From Pseudomonas frederiksbergensis (GTDB taxonomy: Bacteria > Pseudomonadota > Gammaproteobacteria > Pseudomonadales > Pseudomonadaceae): 64,000 nt of DNA. The position numbers and the translations under genes were made by a program. This document shows, one piece after another, positions 54,222-63,877 of the stretch. Location of the stretch: NCBI RefSeq assembly GCF_003732705.1, contig NZ_MOBR01000006.1, positions 141,975 through 205,974 on the forward strand, given 5' to 3'. The notes beneath the pieces are model-generated. The model had not been told where the DNA came from and ran no database searches. It worked only from the letters and a program-made list of their open reading frames with translations. How positions within the stretch are numbered: position 1 is the stretch's first letter; the number at the start of each line of letters is the position of its first letter.

Positions 54222-54947
54222 ATGAACACCCGTGGATTGCTCGATCAGCTACTCAAGTCCGGTCAAGGCATGTTGCAGAACAAGTCTGGCGGTCATCAGA
54301 ACAAGGCCTCCGGTGGCGGACTGGGCGGCTTGCTCGGCGGCAGCGGTGGCGGCTCGGGTGGCCTCGGCGGTTTGCTGTCGGGCGCGGGCGGCGGGGCCCT
54401 GGCGGCAGGGGCGATGGGACTTTTGCTGGGCAGCAAGAAGGGTCGCAGTGTCGGCGGCAAGGTCCTGACCTACGGTGGCCTCGCGGCGCTGGGCGTGATC
54501 GCCTACAAAGCCTACGGCAACTGGCAGGCCCAGCAGGGCGCAGCACCGAAGAATGAACCGCAAACCGTCGACCGAGTCCCGCCGGCGCAGGTTGAACAGC
54601 ACAGTCAGGCGATCCTCAAGGCCCTGGTGGCAGCGGCCAAGGCTGATGGTCATGTCGATGAGCGCGAACGCGCATTGATCGAAGGTGAATTCACCAAACT
54701 CGATAACGACCAGGAGTTGCAGCACTGGCTGCACGCCGAACTCAACAAACCCCTGGACCCCACCGACGTTGCCCGCGCCGCCAGCACCCCGGAAATGGCT
54801 GCGGAAATGTACATCGCCAGCGTGATGCTGGTGGATGAGGAAAACTTCATGGAGAAGTCCTACCTCGATGAACTGGCGCGGCAACTGAAGCTTGAGCCAG
54901 GGTTGAAGGCTGAACTGGAGAAGCAGGTACGGCAGGCTTCGATGTAG
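54222..54947 (+). CDS. DUF533/YebE family (TerB-like) inner membrane protein
   Basis: A 241-residue protein. The first 60 residues are low-complexity and rich in glycine and serine (GGGLGGLLGGSGGGSGG). A hydrophobic part (about 57-75 and 88-102) follows, then a TerB-like helical domain (about 125-240; ILKALVAAAKADGHVDERER). This matches YebE. Function is unknown; the E. coli gene is envelope-stress responsive. The gene stands alone between the divergent LysR gene and two REP pairs. Confidence 0.85.
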   Translation: MNTRGLLDQLLKSGQGMLQNKSGGHQNKASGGGLGGLLGGSGGGSGGLGGLLSGAGGGALAAGAMGLLLGSKKGRSVGGKVLTYGGLAALGVIAYKAYGNWQAQQGAAPKNEPQTVDRVPPAQVEQHSQAILKALVAAAKADGHVDERERALIEGEFTKLDNDQELQHWLHAELNKPLDPTDVARAASTPEMAAEMYIASVMLVDEENFMEKSYLDELARQLKLEPGLKAELEKQVRQASM

Positions 54948-54960
54948 GTCTTCAGGGCGC

Positions 54961-55038
54961 CTTCGCGGGCAAGCCTCGCTCCTACGGGTCATTGTTCGCA
55001 CCCACCACAAACCTGTAGGAGCGAGGCTTGCCCGCGAA
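54961..55038. repeat. REP pair (GTAGGAGCGAGGCTTGCC type)
   Basis: Inverted REP copies near 54961-54985 and 55013-55038, 14 bp after the yebE-like gene. Confidence 0.85.
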
Positions 55039-55078
55039 AGCGTCGTGTCAGGCAATCCATAGTCACCTGACCGACCGC

Positions 55079-55173
55079 ATTCGCGAGCAGGCTCGCTCCC
55101 ACACTGGATTTCCAGCGAACACAAGATTCGTATTCACCACGATCAAAACTGTGGGAGCGAGCCTGCTCGCGAA
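55079..55173. repeat. REP pair (GTGGGAGCGAGCCTGCTCGCGAA type)
   Basis: Inverted copies 55079-55103 and 55149-55173. Two different REP types lie side by side in this 450-bp gap before wspA; the remaining 220 bp contain a TATACT at 55356-55361, a possible -10 for wspA. Confidence 0.85.
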
Positions 55174-55395
55174 AGCATTTTCAGCTGCCCCCCCATTATC
55201 CAATGGCCAATCCACGGCCCCTTTCTGCCAAATCACCACTGGCAACCTTCCCCCCCATCTAGCGGAAAGTCCCATTCCAGAGCCCGTCCCGGCTATTTAC
55301 CCACGGGGCGGAGGGCGACGCGCATCCGTCTTATAAATGAAACAGCGCCCTCAGCTATACTCCGCAGCATTTGAAAATGGCCCCGAGGACATACT

Positions 55396-57018
55396 GTGAA
55401 GAACTGGACGTTGCGCCAACGCATCTTGGCGAGCTTTGCGGTCATTATTGCCATCATGTTGTTGATGGTGGTCGTCTCGTATTCCCGGCTGCTGAAGATT
55501 GAAGCCAGTGAAGAAAGCGTGCGTGACGACGCATTGCCCGGGGTTTATTACAGTTCGACCATTCGGGGCGCCTGGGTCGATAGTTTTCTCCAGACTCAGG
55601 AAATGCTGGGCTTGAAGGAAGGGCAGGGCATCAGTGCCGAAGACGCCGCAGACTTCAAGAGCTTCGAAGCTCGCGTGCAAGATGCGATGAACAGCTATCG
55701 CAGCACAGTCACCACGCAAGAAGACAAGGTCGAATTCGCCGCCTTCGAAAAACTCCATGAGCAATACGGCACGATCCTCGCGGCTGTGCTCGACTTGCAT
55801 AAGCGCAATCAGGAAACCGAGGCCATCAAGTTGTTCAACGAACAACTGACCCCGGCGTGGACCGCCGGGCGCGTGAAGCTCAATGACATCCTGCGCGAAA
55901 ACAAAGCCGTCGCCGATCAGGACATGGCGAATATCGATGATGCCGTGGTCACCGCGAAGGTCATCATGGGCGTTTCCCTGCTGATCGCGGTATTGGCCGC
56001 CGGCCTCTGTGGCCTGTTGCTGATGCGGGCGATCATGGCGCCGATGAATCGCATCGTGCAGATCCTCGAAATCATGCGCACCGGCGACCTCAGCAGTCGT
56101 TTGAATCTCGAGCGAAAAGACGAATTCAACGCCGTGGAAACCGGCTTCAACGACATGATGACCGAGCTGACCGCCCTGGTGTCCCAGGCCCAGCGCTCTT
56201 CGGTGCAGGTCACCACGTCGGTGACGGAAATCGCCGCCACCTCCAAGCAACAACAAGCCACCGCTACCGAAACCGCCGCCACCACCACCGAAATCGGCGC
56301 GACGTCCCGTGAAATCGCGGCCACCTCCCGTGACTTGGTGCGCACCATGACCGAAGTCTCCACCGCCGCCGATCAGGCTTCAGTGCTGGCCGGCTCCGGG
56401 CAGCAAGGTTTGGCGCGCATGGAAGACACCATGCATTCGGTGATGGGCGCGGCGGATCTGGTCAACGCCAAACTGGCGATCCTCAACGAGAAGGCCGGCA
56501 ACATCAATCAGGTGGTGGTGACCATCGTCAAGGTCGCCGACCAGACCAACCTGTTATCGCTGAACGCCGCCATCGAAGCCGAGAAGGCCGGTGAATACGG
56601 TCGTGGCTTCGCCGTCGTCGCCACTGAAGTGCGGCGTCTGGCGGACCAGACCGCCGTGGCCACTTACGACATCGAGCAAATGGTCCGTGAGATCCAGTCG
56701 GCGGTATCGGCCGGGGTCATGGGCATGGACAAATTCTCCGAAGAAGTGCGTCGCGGCATGTCCGAGGTGCAGCAGGTTGGCGAGCAGTTGTCGCAGATCA
56801 TCCATCAGGTCCAGGCGCTGGCGCCGCGGGTGTTGATGGTCAACGAAGGCATGCAGGCCCAGGCCACCGGCGCTGAACAGATCAACCACGCGCTGGTGCA
56901 GTTGGGCGATGCCAGCAGCCAGACCGTCGAGTCGTTGCGTCAGGCCAGTTTCGCCATCGACGAACTGAGCCAGGTGGCCGTCGGGCTGCGCGGCGGCGTC
57001 TCGCGATTCAAAGTCTGA
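55396..57018 (+). CDS. wspA: Surface-sensing methyl-accepting protein WspA
   Basis: A 540-residue chemoreceptor: membrane helix 1 (about 10-29), a periplasmic four-helix sensory domain (about 30-185), helix 2 (about 188-212), HAMP (about 212-265) and a cytoplasmic signalling coiled coil with the hairpin tip NLLSLNAAIEAEKAGEYGRG. It senses surface contact or envelope stress and activates WspE. The start is GTG at 55396 with GAGGAC 8 nt before it. Its stop overlaps the wspB start by 1 bp (TGATG). Confidence 0.93.
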   Translation: MKNWTLRQRILASFAVIIAIMLLMVVVSYSRLLKIEASEESVRDDALPGVYYSSTIRGAWVDSFLQTQEMLGLKEGQGISAEDAADFKSFEARVQDAMNSYRSTVTTQEDKVEFAAFEKLHEQYGTILAAVLDLHKRNQETEAIKLFNEQLTPAWTAGRVKLNDILRENKAVADQDMANIDDAVVTAKVIMGVSLLIAVLAAGLCGLLLMRAIMAPMNRIVQILEIMRTGDLSSRLNLERKDEFNAVETGFNDMMTELTALVSQAQRSSVQVTTSVTEIAATSKQQQATATETAATTTEIGATSREIAATSRDLVRTMTEVSTAADQASVLAGSGQQGLARMEDTMHSVMGAADLVNAKLAILNEKAGNINQVVVTIVKVADQTNLLSLNAAIEAEKAGEYGRGFAVVATEVRRLADQTAVATYDIEQMVREIQSAVSAGVMGMDKFSEEVRRGMSEVQQVGEQLSQIIHQVQALAPRVLMVNEGMQAQATGAEQINHALVQLGDASSQTVESLRQASFAIDELSQVAVGLRGGVSRFKV

Positions 57019-57548
57019 TGAGCGAACTCACGGCTAAACGCAGCGCCGTGACACCGGCCAGGCTTGCGCTGTTTCTGGTGTTTCGTGTCGGTAACGAGCG
57101 TTACGCATTGCAAGCCATCGAAGTGGCTGAGGTGCTGCCGCGCCTGCCGTTGAAGCCGATTGCCCGGGCGCCGGATTGGGTGGCCGGGGTGTTCGCCTAT
57201 CGCGGCGCGGTAGTGCCGGTGATCGACCTCAGTGCGCTGACCTTCGGCCAACCGGCCCAGGCCCGCACCAGCACGCGTCTGGTGCTGGTGCACTATCGCC
57301 CGGACGAGGCCACGCCGGCGCAGTTGCTCGGGCTGATTCTGGAACAGGCCACCGACACCGTGCGCTGCAACCCGGCGGATTTTCAGCCCTATGGCCTGGA
57401 CAATCGCCAGGCGCCGTACCTCGGTCCGGTGCGCAAGGATGCCCAGGGTTTACTGCAATGGGTGCGCGTCGCGGACCTGCTCGATGAGCAGGTGCGTGCG
57501 CTGTTGTTCCCGGCGCAGCCCCTGGATCTGCTTAAGGAATCGTCATGA
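57018..57548 (+). CDS. wspB: CheW-like coupling protein WspB
   Basis: A 176-residue CheW domain protein: LFLVFRVGNERYALQAIEVAEVLP, then GVFAYRGAVVPVIDLS and the C-terminal VRVADLLDEQ. It links WspA to WspE. The gene begins in the wspA stop codon and overlaps wspC by 4 bp (ATGA). Confidence 0.92.
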   Translation: MSELTAKRSAVTPARLALFLVFRVGNERYALQAIEVAEVLPRLPLKPIARAPDWVAGVFAYRGAVVPVIDLSALTFGQPAQARTSTRLVLVHYRPDEATPAQLLGLILEQATDTVRCNPADFQPYGLDNRQAPYLGPVRKDAQGLLQWVRVADLLDEQVRALLFPAQPLDLLKESS

Positions 57549-58816
57549 GCAGCGACCAGCGGTTTTTCGATTTCCTCAAGGATCGCATCGGCCTCGACGT
57601 CGAGTCTGTGGGCCCGGCAATGATCGAGCGTGCGGTACGCCAGCGCACCACGGCTTCCCTGGCGCTGACCGCCGATGAGTATTGGCACACCTTGCAAGGC
57701 TCGCGGGAGGAGCAGCAGGCGCTGATCGAAGCGGTGATCGTCCCGGAAACCTGGTTTTTCCGATACCCGGAATCCTTCGCGACGCTGGCGAAACTGGCGG
57801 TCAGGCGTCTGGCTGATATCAACAACATGCGCGCCCTGCGGATTCTCAGCCTGCCGTGTTCCACCGGCGAAGAGCCGTACTCCATCGCCATGGCACTGTT
57901 GGACGCGGGGCTCAAACCCCATCAGTTCAAAGTCGAAGGCATGGACGTCAGCCCGCTGTCAGTGGAAAAAGCCAAACGCGCGTTGTACGGCAAGAACTCG
58001 TTTCGCGGGCAGGACATCGCCTTTCGCGAGCGGCATTTCAGTGCCGAAGAGGAGGGTTTTCGACTCAGTGAGCGCGTGCTGGAACAGGTGCGCTTACAGG
58101 TCGGCAATCTGCTGGATCCGGCCCTGCTGGCCAACGAGCCGCCCTATGACTTTGTGTTCTGCCGCAACCTGCTGATCTATTTCGACCAGCCGACCCAGCA
58201 ACAAGTGTTCGAAGTGCTCAAGCGCCTGACCCACGTCGACGGTGTGCTGTTTATCGGCCCGGCCGAAGGCAGTTTGCTCGGGCGTTTCGGCATGCGTTCG
58301 ATCGGCATCCCGCAGTCGTTTGCCTTCAGCCGCCAAAGTGCGCCGGAACCCGAGCCTCTGCCGACATTCGTGCCGACCCCGCTGCCGGTGCGTCAACCGG
58401 TGCGCAGCGTGACCCCGCCGCCGGTACGCAGTCGCCCATTCGCAGCCGTGGTGCCCTTACCGAATACGGTGAAAACCGCCAGCCCCGACGCCGCCTCGCT
58501 GCTGGCGAACATTGCCGCACTGGCCAACGAAGGCAAAAGTGCCGAAGCCCGCGCCGCGTGCGAAAGTTACCTGCGCAGTCACGAACCGGTGGCCCAGGTG
58601 TTTTATTGGCTGGGGCTGCTCAGCGATGTCGCCGGTCGCGTGTTGGAAGCCCAGGGTTTTTATCGCAAGGCGTTGTACCTCGAACCGCAACACCCCGACG
58701 CGTTGATGCACCTGGCGGCTTTGCTGCAATCCCAGGGTGACACGGCGGGCGCCAAACGATTGCAGGACCGCGCCGCCCGCAGCGAACGCGCCGCCGACAG
58801 TGAGCGTAAACGATGA
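57545..58816 (+). CDS. wspC: CheR-type methyltransferase with TPR, WspC
   Basis: A 423-residue protein. The CheR methyltransferase part (about 1-265) has VPETWFFRYPESF, the SAM-binding LSLPCSTGEEPYSIAM and FVFCRNLLIYFDQ. A proline-rich linker (about 275-310) leads to TPR-like repeats (about 320-410; YRKALYLEPQHPDALMHLAA). It methylates WspA and keeps it active. Overlaps of 4 bp on both sides. Confidence 0.93.
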   Translation: MSSDQRFFDFLKDRIGLDVESVGPAMIERAVRQRTTASLALTADEYWHTLQGSREEQQALIEAVIVPETWFFRYPESFATLAKLAVRRLADINNMRALRILSLPCSTGEEPYSIAMALLDAGLKPHQFKVEGMDVSPLSVEKAKRALYGKNSFRGQDIAFRERHFSAEEEGFRLSERVLEQVRLQVGNLLDPALLANEPPYDFVFCRNLLIYFDQPTQQQVFEVLKRLTHVDGVLFIGPAEGSLLGRFGMRSIGIPQSFAFSRQSAPEPEPLPTFVPTPLPVRQPVRSVTPPPVRSRPFAAVVPLPNTVKTASPDAASLLANIAALANEGKSAEARAACESYLRSHEPVAQVFYWLGLLSDVAGRVLEAQGFYRKALYLEPQHPDALMHLAALLQSQGDTAGAKRLQDRAARSERAADSERKR

Positions 58817-59496
58817 CCGTCTCCGACACCTTGAGCGTCACCCATGAAGATGCCCAGGCCATCGACGACTGCTGGAACCGCATTGGTATCCATGGCGACA
58901 AGTCCTGCCCGCTGCTGAGCGAACACATTCATTGCCGCAATTGCGCGGTGTATTCGGCGGCCGCCACCCGTTTGCTCGATCGCTATGCCTTGCAGCAGGA
59001 AGATCGCGAACAAGTGGCGACGGTGGTCGAAACCGAGGTGAAAACCCGCTCGCTGCTGATGTTTCGCCTCGGCGAAGAATGGCTGGGCCTGGCCACTCGC
59101 AGTCTGGTGGAAGTGGCGCCGCTGCAAACCATTCACTCCTTGCCGCACCAGCGCTCCCGGGCCTTGCTCGGCGTGGCGAATGTGCGTGGCGCGTTGGTGG
59201 CGTGTCTGTCGCTGGTGGAGTTGCTGGGGCTCGACGCCACGAACAACGTGTCTGCGAGTGCGCGAGTCATGCCGCGCATGCTGATCATCGCCGCCCGGGG
59301 CGGGCCGGTGGTGGTGCCGGTGGACGAAGTCGACGGCATTCACGCCATCGACGAGCGCATCCTCGAGGCGGCGTCGCAGTCCGGCGCCCAGGCCAGCGCC
59401 AAGTACACCCGTGGCGTGTTGCAATTCAAAGGTCGCAGCCTGCGTTGGCTGGATGAAGAACAGTTGCTGTCCGCCGTGACCCGGAGCCTCACATGA
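58813..59496 (+). CDS. wspD: CheW-like coupling protein WspD
   Basis: A 227-residue protein with a cysteine-containing N-terminal part (CWNRIGIHGDKSCPLL, HCRNCAVY) and a CheW domain from about residue 78 (LLMFRLGEEWLGLATRSLVEV; ANVRGALVACLSLVELLGL). This extended form is typical of WspD. It is the second scaffold protein of the complex and overlaps wspE by 4 bp. Confidence 0.92.
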   Translation: MTVSDTLSVTHEDAQAIDDCWNRIGIHGDKSCPLLSEHIHCRNCAVYSAAATRLLDRYALQQEDREQVATVVETEVKTRSLLMFRLGEEWLGLATRSLVEVAPLQTIHSLPHQRSRALLGVANVRGALVACLSLVELLGLDATNNVSASARVMPRMLIIAARGGPVVVPVDEVDGIHAIDERILEAASQSGAQASAKYTRGVLQFKGRSLRWLDEEQLLSAVTRSLT

Positions 59497-61784
59497 CCCC
59501 CGAGCAAATGCGCGACGCCTCTTTGCTGGAACTGTTCAGCCTGGAAGCCGAGGCCCAGACCCAGGTGCTGAGCGCCGGTTTGCTGGCCCTTGAGCGTGAT
59601 CCGACCCAGGCCGATCACTTGGAATCGTGCATGCGCGCGGCCCACTCGCTCAAGGGCGCGGCGCGGATTGTTGGCGTGGATGCCGGGGTCAGCGTGGCCC
59701 ATGTGATGGAGGATTGCCTGGTCAGTGCCCAGGAAGGGCGGCTGTATCTGCGCCCGGAGCACATCGACGCCTTGCTGCAAGGCACCGATTTGCTGATGCG
59801 CATCGCCACACCGAACAACGCACCTTCAGCAGTGGAAATCGACGCCTTCGTCGCGCTGATGGGGCATTTGCTCGATCCGATGGCGCTTGCGCCGCCGATC
59901 AGCACGCCGATTGCGCCGTTCATGGACGAACAGCAATTACAGTCACCCGTGGTCGAAGTGCCGATTCCGGTCATCGAATCGCTGCCGATTGCCCCCGCCG
60001 AGCCGCCGCGCAAGACCAAACGCACCACCGAAAACGGTGAGCGGGTGCTGCGGGTCACCGCCGAACGGCTGAACAGCCTGCTCGACCTGTCGAGCAAATC
60101 CCTGGTGGAAACCCTGCGGCTCAAACCGCACCTGGCCACCATGCAACGGCTCAAGCGCACGCAAAGCAATGGCCTGCGCGCGCTGGAAAACCTTAACGTC
60201 CATCTCAAGGATCTGGCGTTGAGCCTGGAAGCCCAGGAAGCGCTGGACGATGCCCGCCGGTTGTTGGCCGAGTCCCAGCAATTGCTGGTGGAAAAGAACG
60301 CCGAACTGGATGAATTCGCCTGGCACGCCGGTCAGCGTGCGCAGGTGTTGTACGACACGGCACTGGCCTGTCGCATGCGTCCGTTTGCCGACGTGCTGAC
60401 CGGGCAGGTGCGCATGGTTCGCGACCTCGGTCGTGACCTGGGCAAACAGGTGCGCCTGGAGATCGAGGGCGAGAAGACCCAGGTCGATCGCGACGTGCTC
60501 GAAAAACTCGAAGCACCGTTGACGCATCTGCTGCGCAACGCCGTGGACCATGGCATCGAAACCCCGGAACAACGGCTATTGGCCGGCAAACCACCGGAAG
60601 GTCTGATCCGTTTGCGCGCGTCCCACCAGGCCGGTCTGCTGGTGCTGGAACTGAGCGACGACGGCAATGGCGTCGATCTGGAAAAGGTCCGCCGCAGCAT
60701 CATCGAACGGCAATTGTCTCCAGCAGAAACCGCCGCGCAGTTGAGCGAAGAAGAGTTGCTGACCTTTCTGTTCCTGCCGGGTTTCAGCCTGCGGGACAAG
60801 GTCACCGAGGTCTCCGGGCGCGGCGTCGGCCTCGACGCGGTTCAGCACATGGTCCGCCAGTTGCGCGGCGCGGTGGTGCTGGAGCAGACGGCGGGCGAGG
60901 GCAGTCGCTTCCATTTGGAAGTGCCGCTGACCTTGTCGGTGGTGCGCAGTCTGGTGGTGGAAGTCGGCGACGAGGCTTACGCCTTTCCGTTGGCGCACAT
61001 CGAGCGTATGTGCGACCTGGAGCCGCTAGACATCGTTCAGCTCGAGGGTCGCCAACACTTCTGGTACGAAGGCCGGCATGTCGGGTTGGTGGCAGCCAGT
61101 CAATTGTTGCAGCGCCCGGCGAGCCAGAACAGCCAGCAAACCCTCAAGGTCGTGGTGATTCGCGAGCGCGATGCGATCTACGGCGTGGCCGTTGAACGCT
61201 TTATTGGCGAGCGGACCTTGGTCGTATTGCCGCTGGATGAGCGCCTGGGCAAGATTCAGGACATTTCCGCCGGGGCACTGCTCGACGACGGTTCGGTGGT
61301 GTTGATCGTCGACGTCGAAGACATGCTGCGTTCAGTGGACAAACTGCTCAACACCGGGCGTCTGGAGCGCATTGCCCGCCACAGCAATCAAGCCCCGGAA
61401 GCGGCGCGCAAGCGGATACTGGTGGTGGACGATTCCCTGACCGTGCGCGAGTTGCAGCGCAAATTGCTGCTCAATCGCGGCTACGACGTCGCGGTGGCCG
61501 TGGACGGTATGGATGGCTGGAACGCCCTGCGTTCGGAGGATTTCGATCTGCTGATCACCGACATCGATATGCCGCGCATGGACGGCATCGAACTGGTGTC
61601 TTTATTGCGCCGGGACAATCGCCTGCAATCGCTTCCGGTTATGGTGGTGTCCTATAAAGATCGAGAAGAAGACCGTCGTCGTGGACTGGACGCCGGAGCC
61701 GACTATTATCTAGCCAAAGCCAGTTTTCATGACGACGCCCTGCTCGATGCAGTGGTTGAGCTCATCGGGGGAGCGCGGGCATGA
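59493..61784 (+). CDS. wspE: Hybrid CheA-type histidine kinase WspE
   Basis: A 763-residue kinase: an HPt domain with the phosphorylated histidine His51 (AHSLKGAARIVG), a dimerisation segment, the CheA ATPase domain (LLRNAVDHGIETPEQR, LSDDGNGVDLEKV, GRGVGLDAVQ), a CheW-like domain (about 480-625) and a receiver domain (about 640-760; RILVVDDSLTVREL, DLLITDIDMPRMDG). It phosphorylates WspR and WspF. All catalytic motifs are intact. Confidence 0.95.
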   Translation: MTPEQMRDASLLELFSLEAEAQTQVLSAGLLALERDPTQADHLESCMRAAHSLKGAARIVGVDAGVSVAHVMEDCLVSAQEGRLYLRPEHIDALLQGTDLLMRIATPNNAPSAVEIDAFVALMGHLLDPMALAPPISTPIAPFMDEQQLQSPVVEVPIPVIESLPIAPAEPPRKTKRTTENGERVLRVTAERLNSLLDLSSKSLVETLRLKPHLATMQRLKRTQSNGLRALENLNVHLKDLALSLEAQEALDDARRLLAESQQLLVEKNAELDEFAWHAGQRAQVLYDTALACRMRPFADVLTGQVRMVRDLGRDLGKQVRLEIEGEKTQVDRDVLEKLEAPLTHLLRNAVDHGIETPEQRLLAGKPPEGLIRLRASHQAGLLVLELSDDGNGVDLEKVRRSIIERQLSPAETAAQLSEEELLTFLFLPGFSLRDKVTEVSGRGVGLDAVQHMVRQLRGAVVLEQTAGEGSRFHLEVPLTLSVVRSLVVEVGDEAYAFPLAHIERMCDLEPLDIVQLEGRQHFWYEGRHVGLVAASQLLQRPASQNSQQTLKVVVIRERDAIYGVAVERFIGERTLVVLPLDERLGKIQDISAGALLDDGSVVLIVDVEDMLRSVDKLLNTGRLERIARHSNQAPEAARKRILVVDDSLTVRELQRKLLLNRGYDVAVAVDGMDGWNALRSEDFDLLITDIDMPRMDGIELVSLLRRDNRLQSLPVMVVSYKDREEDRRRGLDAGADYYLAKASFHDDALLDAVVELIGGARA

Positions 61785-62791
61785 AAATCGCAATCGTCAA
61801 CGACATGCCCATGGCGGTAGAGGCCCTGCGCCGCGCCGTGGCATTCGAACCGGCGCATCAGGTGATCTGGGTCGCCAGCAATGGCGCCGAGGCGGTGCAA
61901 CGTTGCGCCGAGCACACCCCGGATCTGATCCTGATGGACTTGATCATGCCGGTGATGGATGGCGTGGAGGCGACCCGGCGGATCATGGCCGAAACGCCGT
62001 GCGCCATCGTGATCGTTACCGTCGACCGCCAGCAGAACGTGCACCGGGTGTTCGAAGCCATGGGCCACGGTGCGCTGGATGTGGTCGATACGCCGGCGAT
62101 TGGTGCCGGCAACGCTCAGGAGGCAGCGGCGCCGTTACTGCGCAAAATCCTGAACATCGGCTGGCTGATCGGCGACAAGGGCAATCGCGTGCGCTCGGCG
62201 CCGAGTCCGCTGCGCAGCTCGGGTTCCCGGCAAAAACTGGTGGCCATCGGCTCGTCAGCAGGCGGGCCAGCAGCGCTGGAAGTCTTGCTCAAGGGCCTGC
62301 CACGGGATTTTTCCGCGGCCATCGTGCTGGTGCAGCACGTGGATCAGGTGTTCGCCGCCGGCATGGCCGAATGGCTCAGTAGCGCCAGCGGCCTTAACGT
62401 GCGGCTGGCCCAGGAAGGCGAACCGCCCCAGGCTGGCACGGTGTTGCTGGCAGGCACCAATCATCATATTCGCTTGTTGAAGAACGGGACGCTGGCGTAC
62501 ACCGCCGAACCGGTCAACGAGATTTACCGGCCCTCCATCGATGTGTTTTTCGAGAGTGTGGCCAGTTACTGGAACGGCGACGCCGTCGGCGTTTTGCTGA
62601 CGGGCATGGGGCGCGACGGGGCGCAGGGGCTTAAACTCATGCGCCAACAGGGTTACCTGACCATCGCTCAGGACCAGAACAGCAGTGCGGTGTACGGCAT
62701 GCCGAAAGCGGCTGCGGCCATCGACGCTGCCGTGGAAATTCGCCCACTGGACAAGATAGCGCCACGATTGCTGGAGATATTCCCTAAATGA
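61781..62791 (+). CDS. wspF: CheB-type methylesterase WspF
   Basis: A 336-residue protein: receiver (about 1-120; DLILMDLIMPVMDGVEATRR) and CheB methylesterase domain (about 145-336) with the catalytic serine in GSSAGGPAALEVLL, a histidine in LVQHVDQVF and an aspartate in GMGRDGAQGL. It demethylates WspA and resets the pathway; loss of wspF gives constant cyclic-di-GMP and wrinkly colonies in Pseudomonas. The frame is complete, so the pathway should be under normal control. Confidence 0.94.
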   Translation: MKIAIVNDMPMAVEALRRAVAFEPAHQVIWVASNGAEAVQRCAEHTPDLILMDLIMPVMDGVEATRRIMAETPCAIVIVTVDRQQNVHRVFEAMGHGALDVVDTPAIGAGNAQEAAAPLLRKILNIGWLIGDKGNRVRSAPSPLRSSGSRQKLVAIGSSAGGPAALEVLLKGLPRDFSAAIVLVQHVDQVFAAGMAEWLSSASGLNVRLAQEGEPPQAGTVLLAGTNHHIRLLKNGTLAYTAEPVNEIYRPSIDVFFESVASYWNGDAVGVLLTGMGRDGAQGLKLMRQQGYLTIAQDQNSSAVYGMPKAAAAIDAAVEIRPLDKIAPRLLEIFPK

Positions 62792-62839
62792 AGGCTTTTC
62801 ACAGCAATCCTGGCCCAAGTAGTACTCAGGTGACGGCAC

Positions 62840-63841
62840 ATGAATGACTTACAGCTCGACGACTTCAAGACCGACGAAAACGCCGCCATGGTGTTGTTGG
62901 TGGACGATCAGGCGATGATCGGCGAGGCGGTTCGGCGCGGTCTGGCGAATCAAGAGAACATCGACTTCCACTTCTGCGCCGACCCGCACCAGGCCATTGC
63001 CCAGGCGATTCGGATCAAGCCAACGGTGATCCTGCAAGACCTGGTGATGCCCGGTCTCGACGGTTTGAGCCTGGTGCGCGAGTACCGCAACCACCCGGCC
63101 ACCAAGGACATCCCGATCATCGTCCTGTCGACCAAGGAAGATCCGCTGATCAAAAGCGCGGCGTTCGCGGCCGGGGCCAACGATTACCTGGTGAAACTGC
63201 CGGATAACATCGAACTGGTGGCGCGCATCCGCTATCACTCGCGCTCTTACATGACCTTGTTGCAGCGTGACGCGGCTTATCGTGCATTGCGGGTCAGCCA
63301 GCAGCAGTTGCTCGACACCAACCTCGTCTTGCAACGCCTGATGAACTCCGACGGCCTGACCGGCCTGTCGAACCGCCGGCACTTCGACGAATACCTGGAA
63401 CTGGAGTGGCGACGTTCACTGCGGGACCAGACTCAACTGTCATTGCTGATGATCGACGTGGACTACTTCAAGTCATACAACGACAGTTTCGGCCACCTGG
63501 AAGGCGATGAAGCCCTGCGCAAGGTCGCCACGGCGATTCGTGATGCCAGCGCCCGGCCTTCGGACCTGCCGGCGCGTTACGGCGGCGAAGAGTTTGCCCT
63601 GGTGCTGCCCAACACCTCGCCGGGCGGCGCTCGGTTGGTGGCGGAGAAACTGCGTCAGACCGTGGCAGCGTTGAAAATTCCCCATGTATTTCCGGCTGAA
63701 GGTTCGAATTTGACGATCAGTATTGGCCTGTCCACCATCACCCCGCAGGCGGGCAGCGATTGCCGGCAATTGATCTCGGCGGCGGATAAGGGGCTGTATC
63801 TGGCGAAGAATAACGGGCGCAATCAGGTGGGGATTGAGTAA
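62840..63841 (+). CDS. wspR: Receiver-GGDEF diguanylate cyclase WspR
   Basis: A 333-residue response regulator. The receiver has Asp67 ([13 protein letters not shown]) as phosphoacceptor, a coiled-coil linker follows (about 140-168), and the diguanylate cyclase domain carries the active site GGEEF (248-252) with the inhibitory RxxD site at 239-242. It makes cyclic-di-GMP when phosphorylated by WspE, turning on biofilm polysaccharide. A 48-bp gap after wspF separates it from the tightly overlapping genes; it ends the operon. Confidence 0.95.
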   Translation: MNDLQLDDFKTDENAAMVLLVDDQAMIGEAVRRGLANQENIDFHFCADPHQAIAQAIRIKPTVILQDLVMPGLDGLSLVREYRNHPATKDIPIIVLSTKEDPLIKSAAFAAGANDYLVKLPDNIELVARIRYHSRSYMTLLQRDAAYRALRVSQQQLLDTNLVLQRLMNSDGLTGLSNRRHFDEYLELEWRRSLRDQTQLSLLMIDVDYFKSYNDSFGHLEGDEALRKVATAIRDASARPSDLPARYGGEEFALVLPNTSPGGARLVAEKLRQTVAALKIPHVFPAEGSNLTISIGLSTITPQAGSDCRQLISAADKGLYLAKNNGRNQVGIE

Positions 63842-63877
63842 GGATTGGCTCAGGTTTTGTGGTGGAGGTTGGAACCA

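Noticed and set aside
54961..55173. Closely spaced repeats considered as a small CRISPR array
   Set aside because: They are inverted REP palindromes of two types, with no uniform direct repeats or regular spacers, and no cas genes are present.
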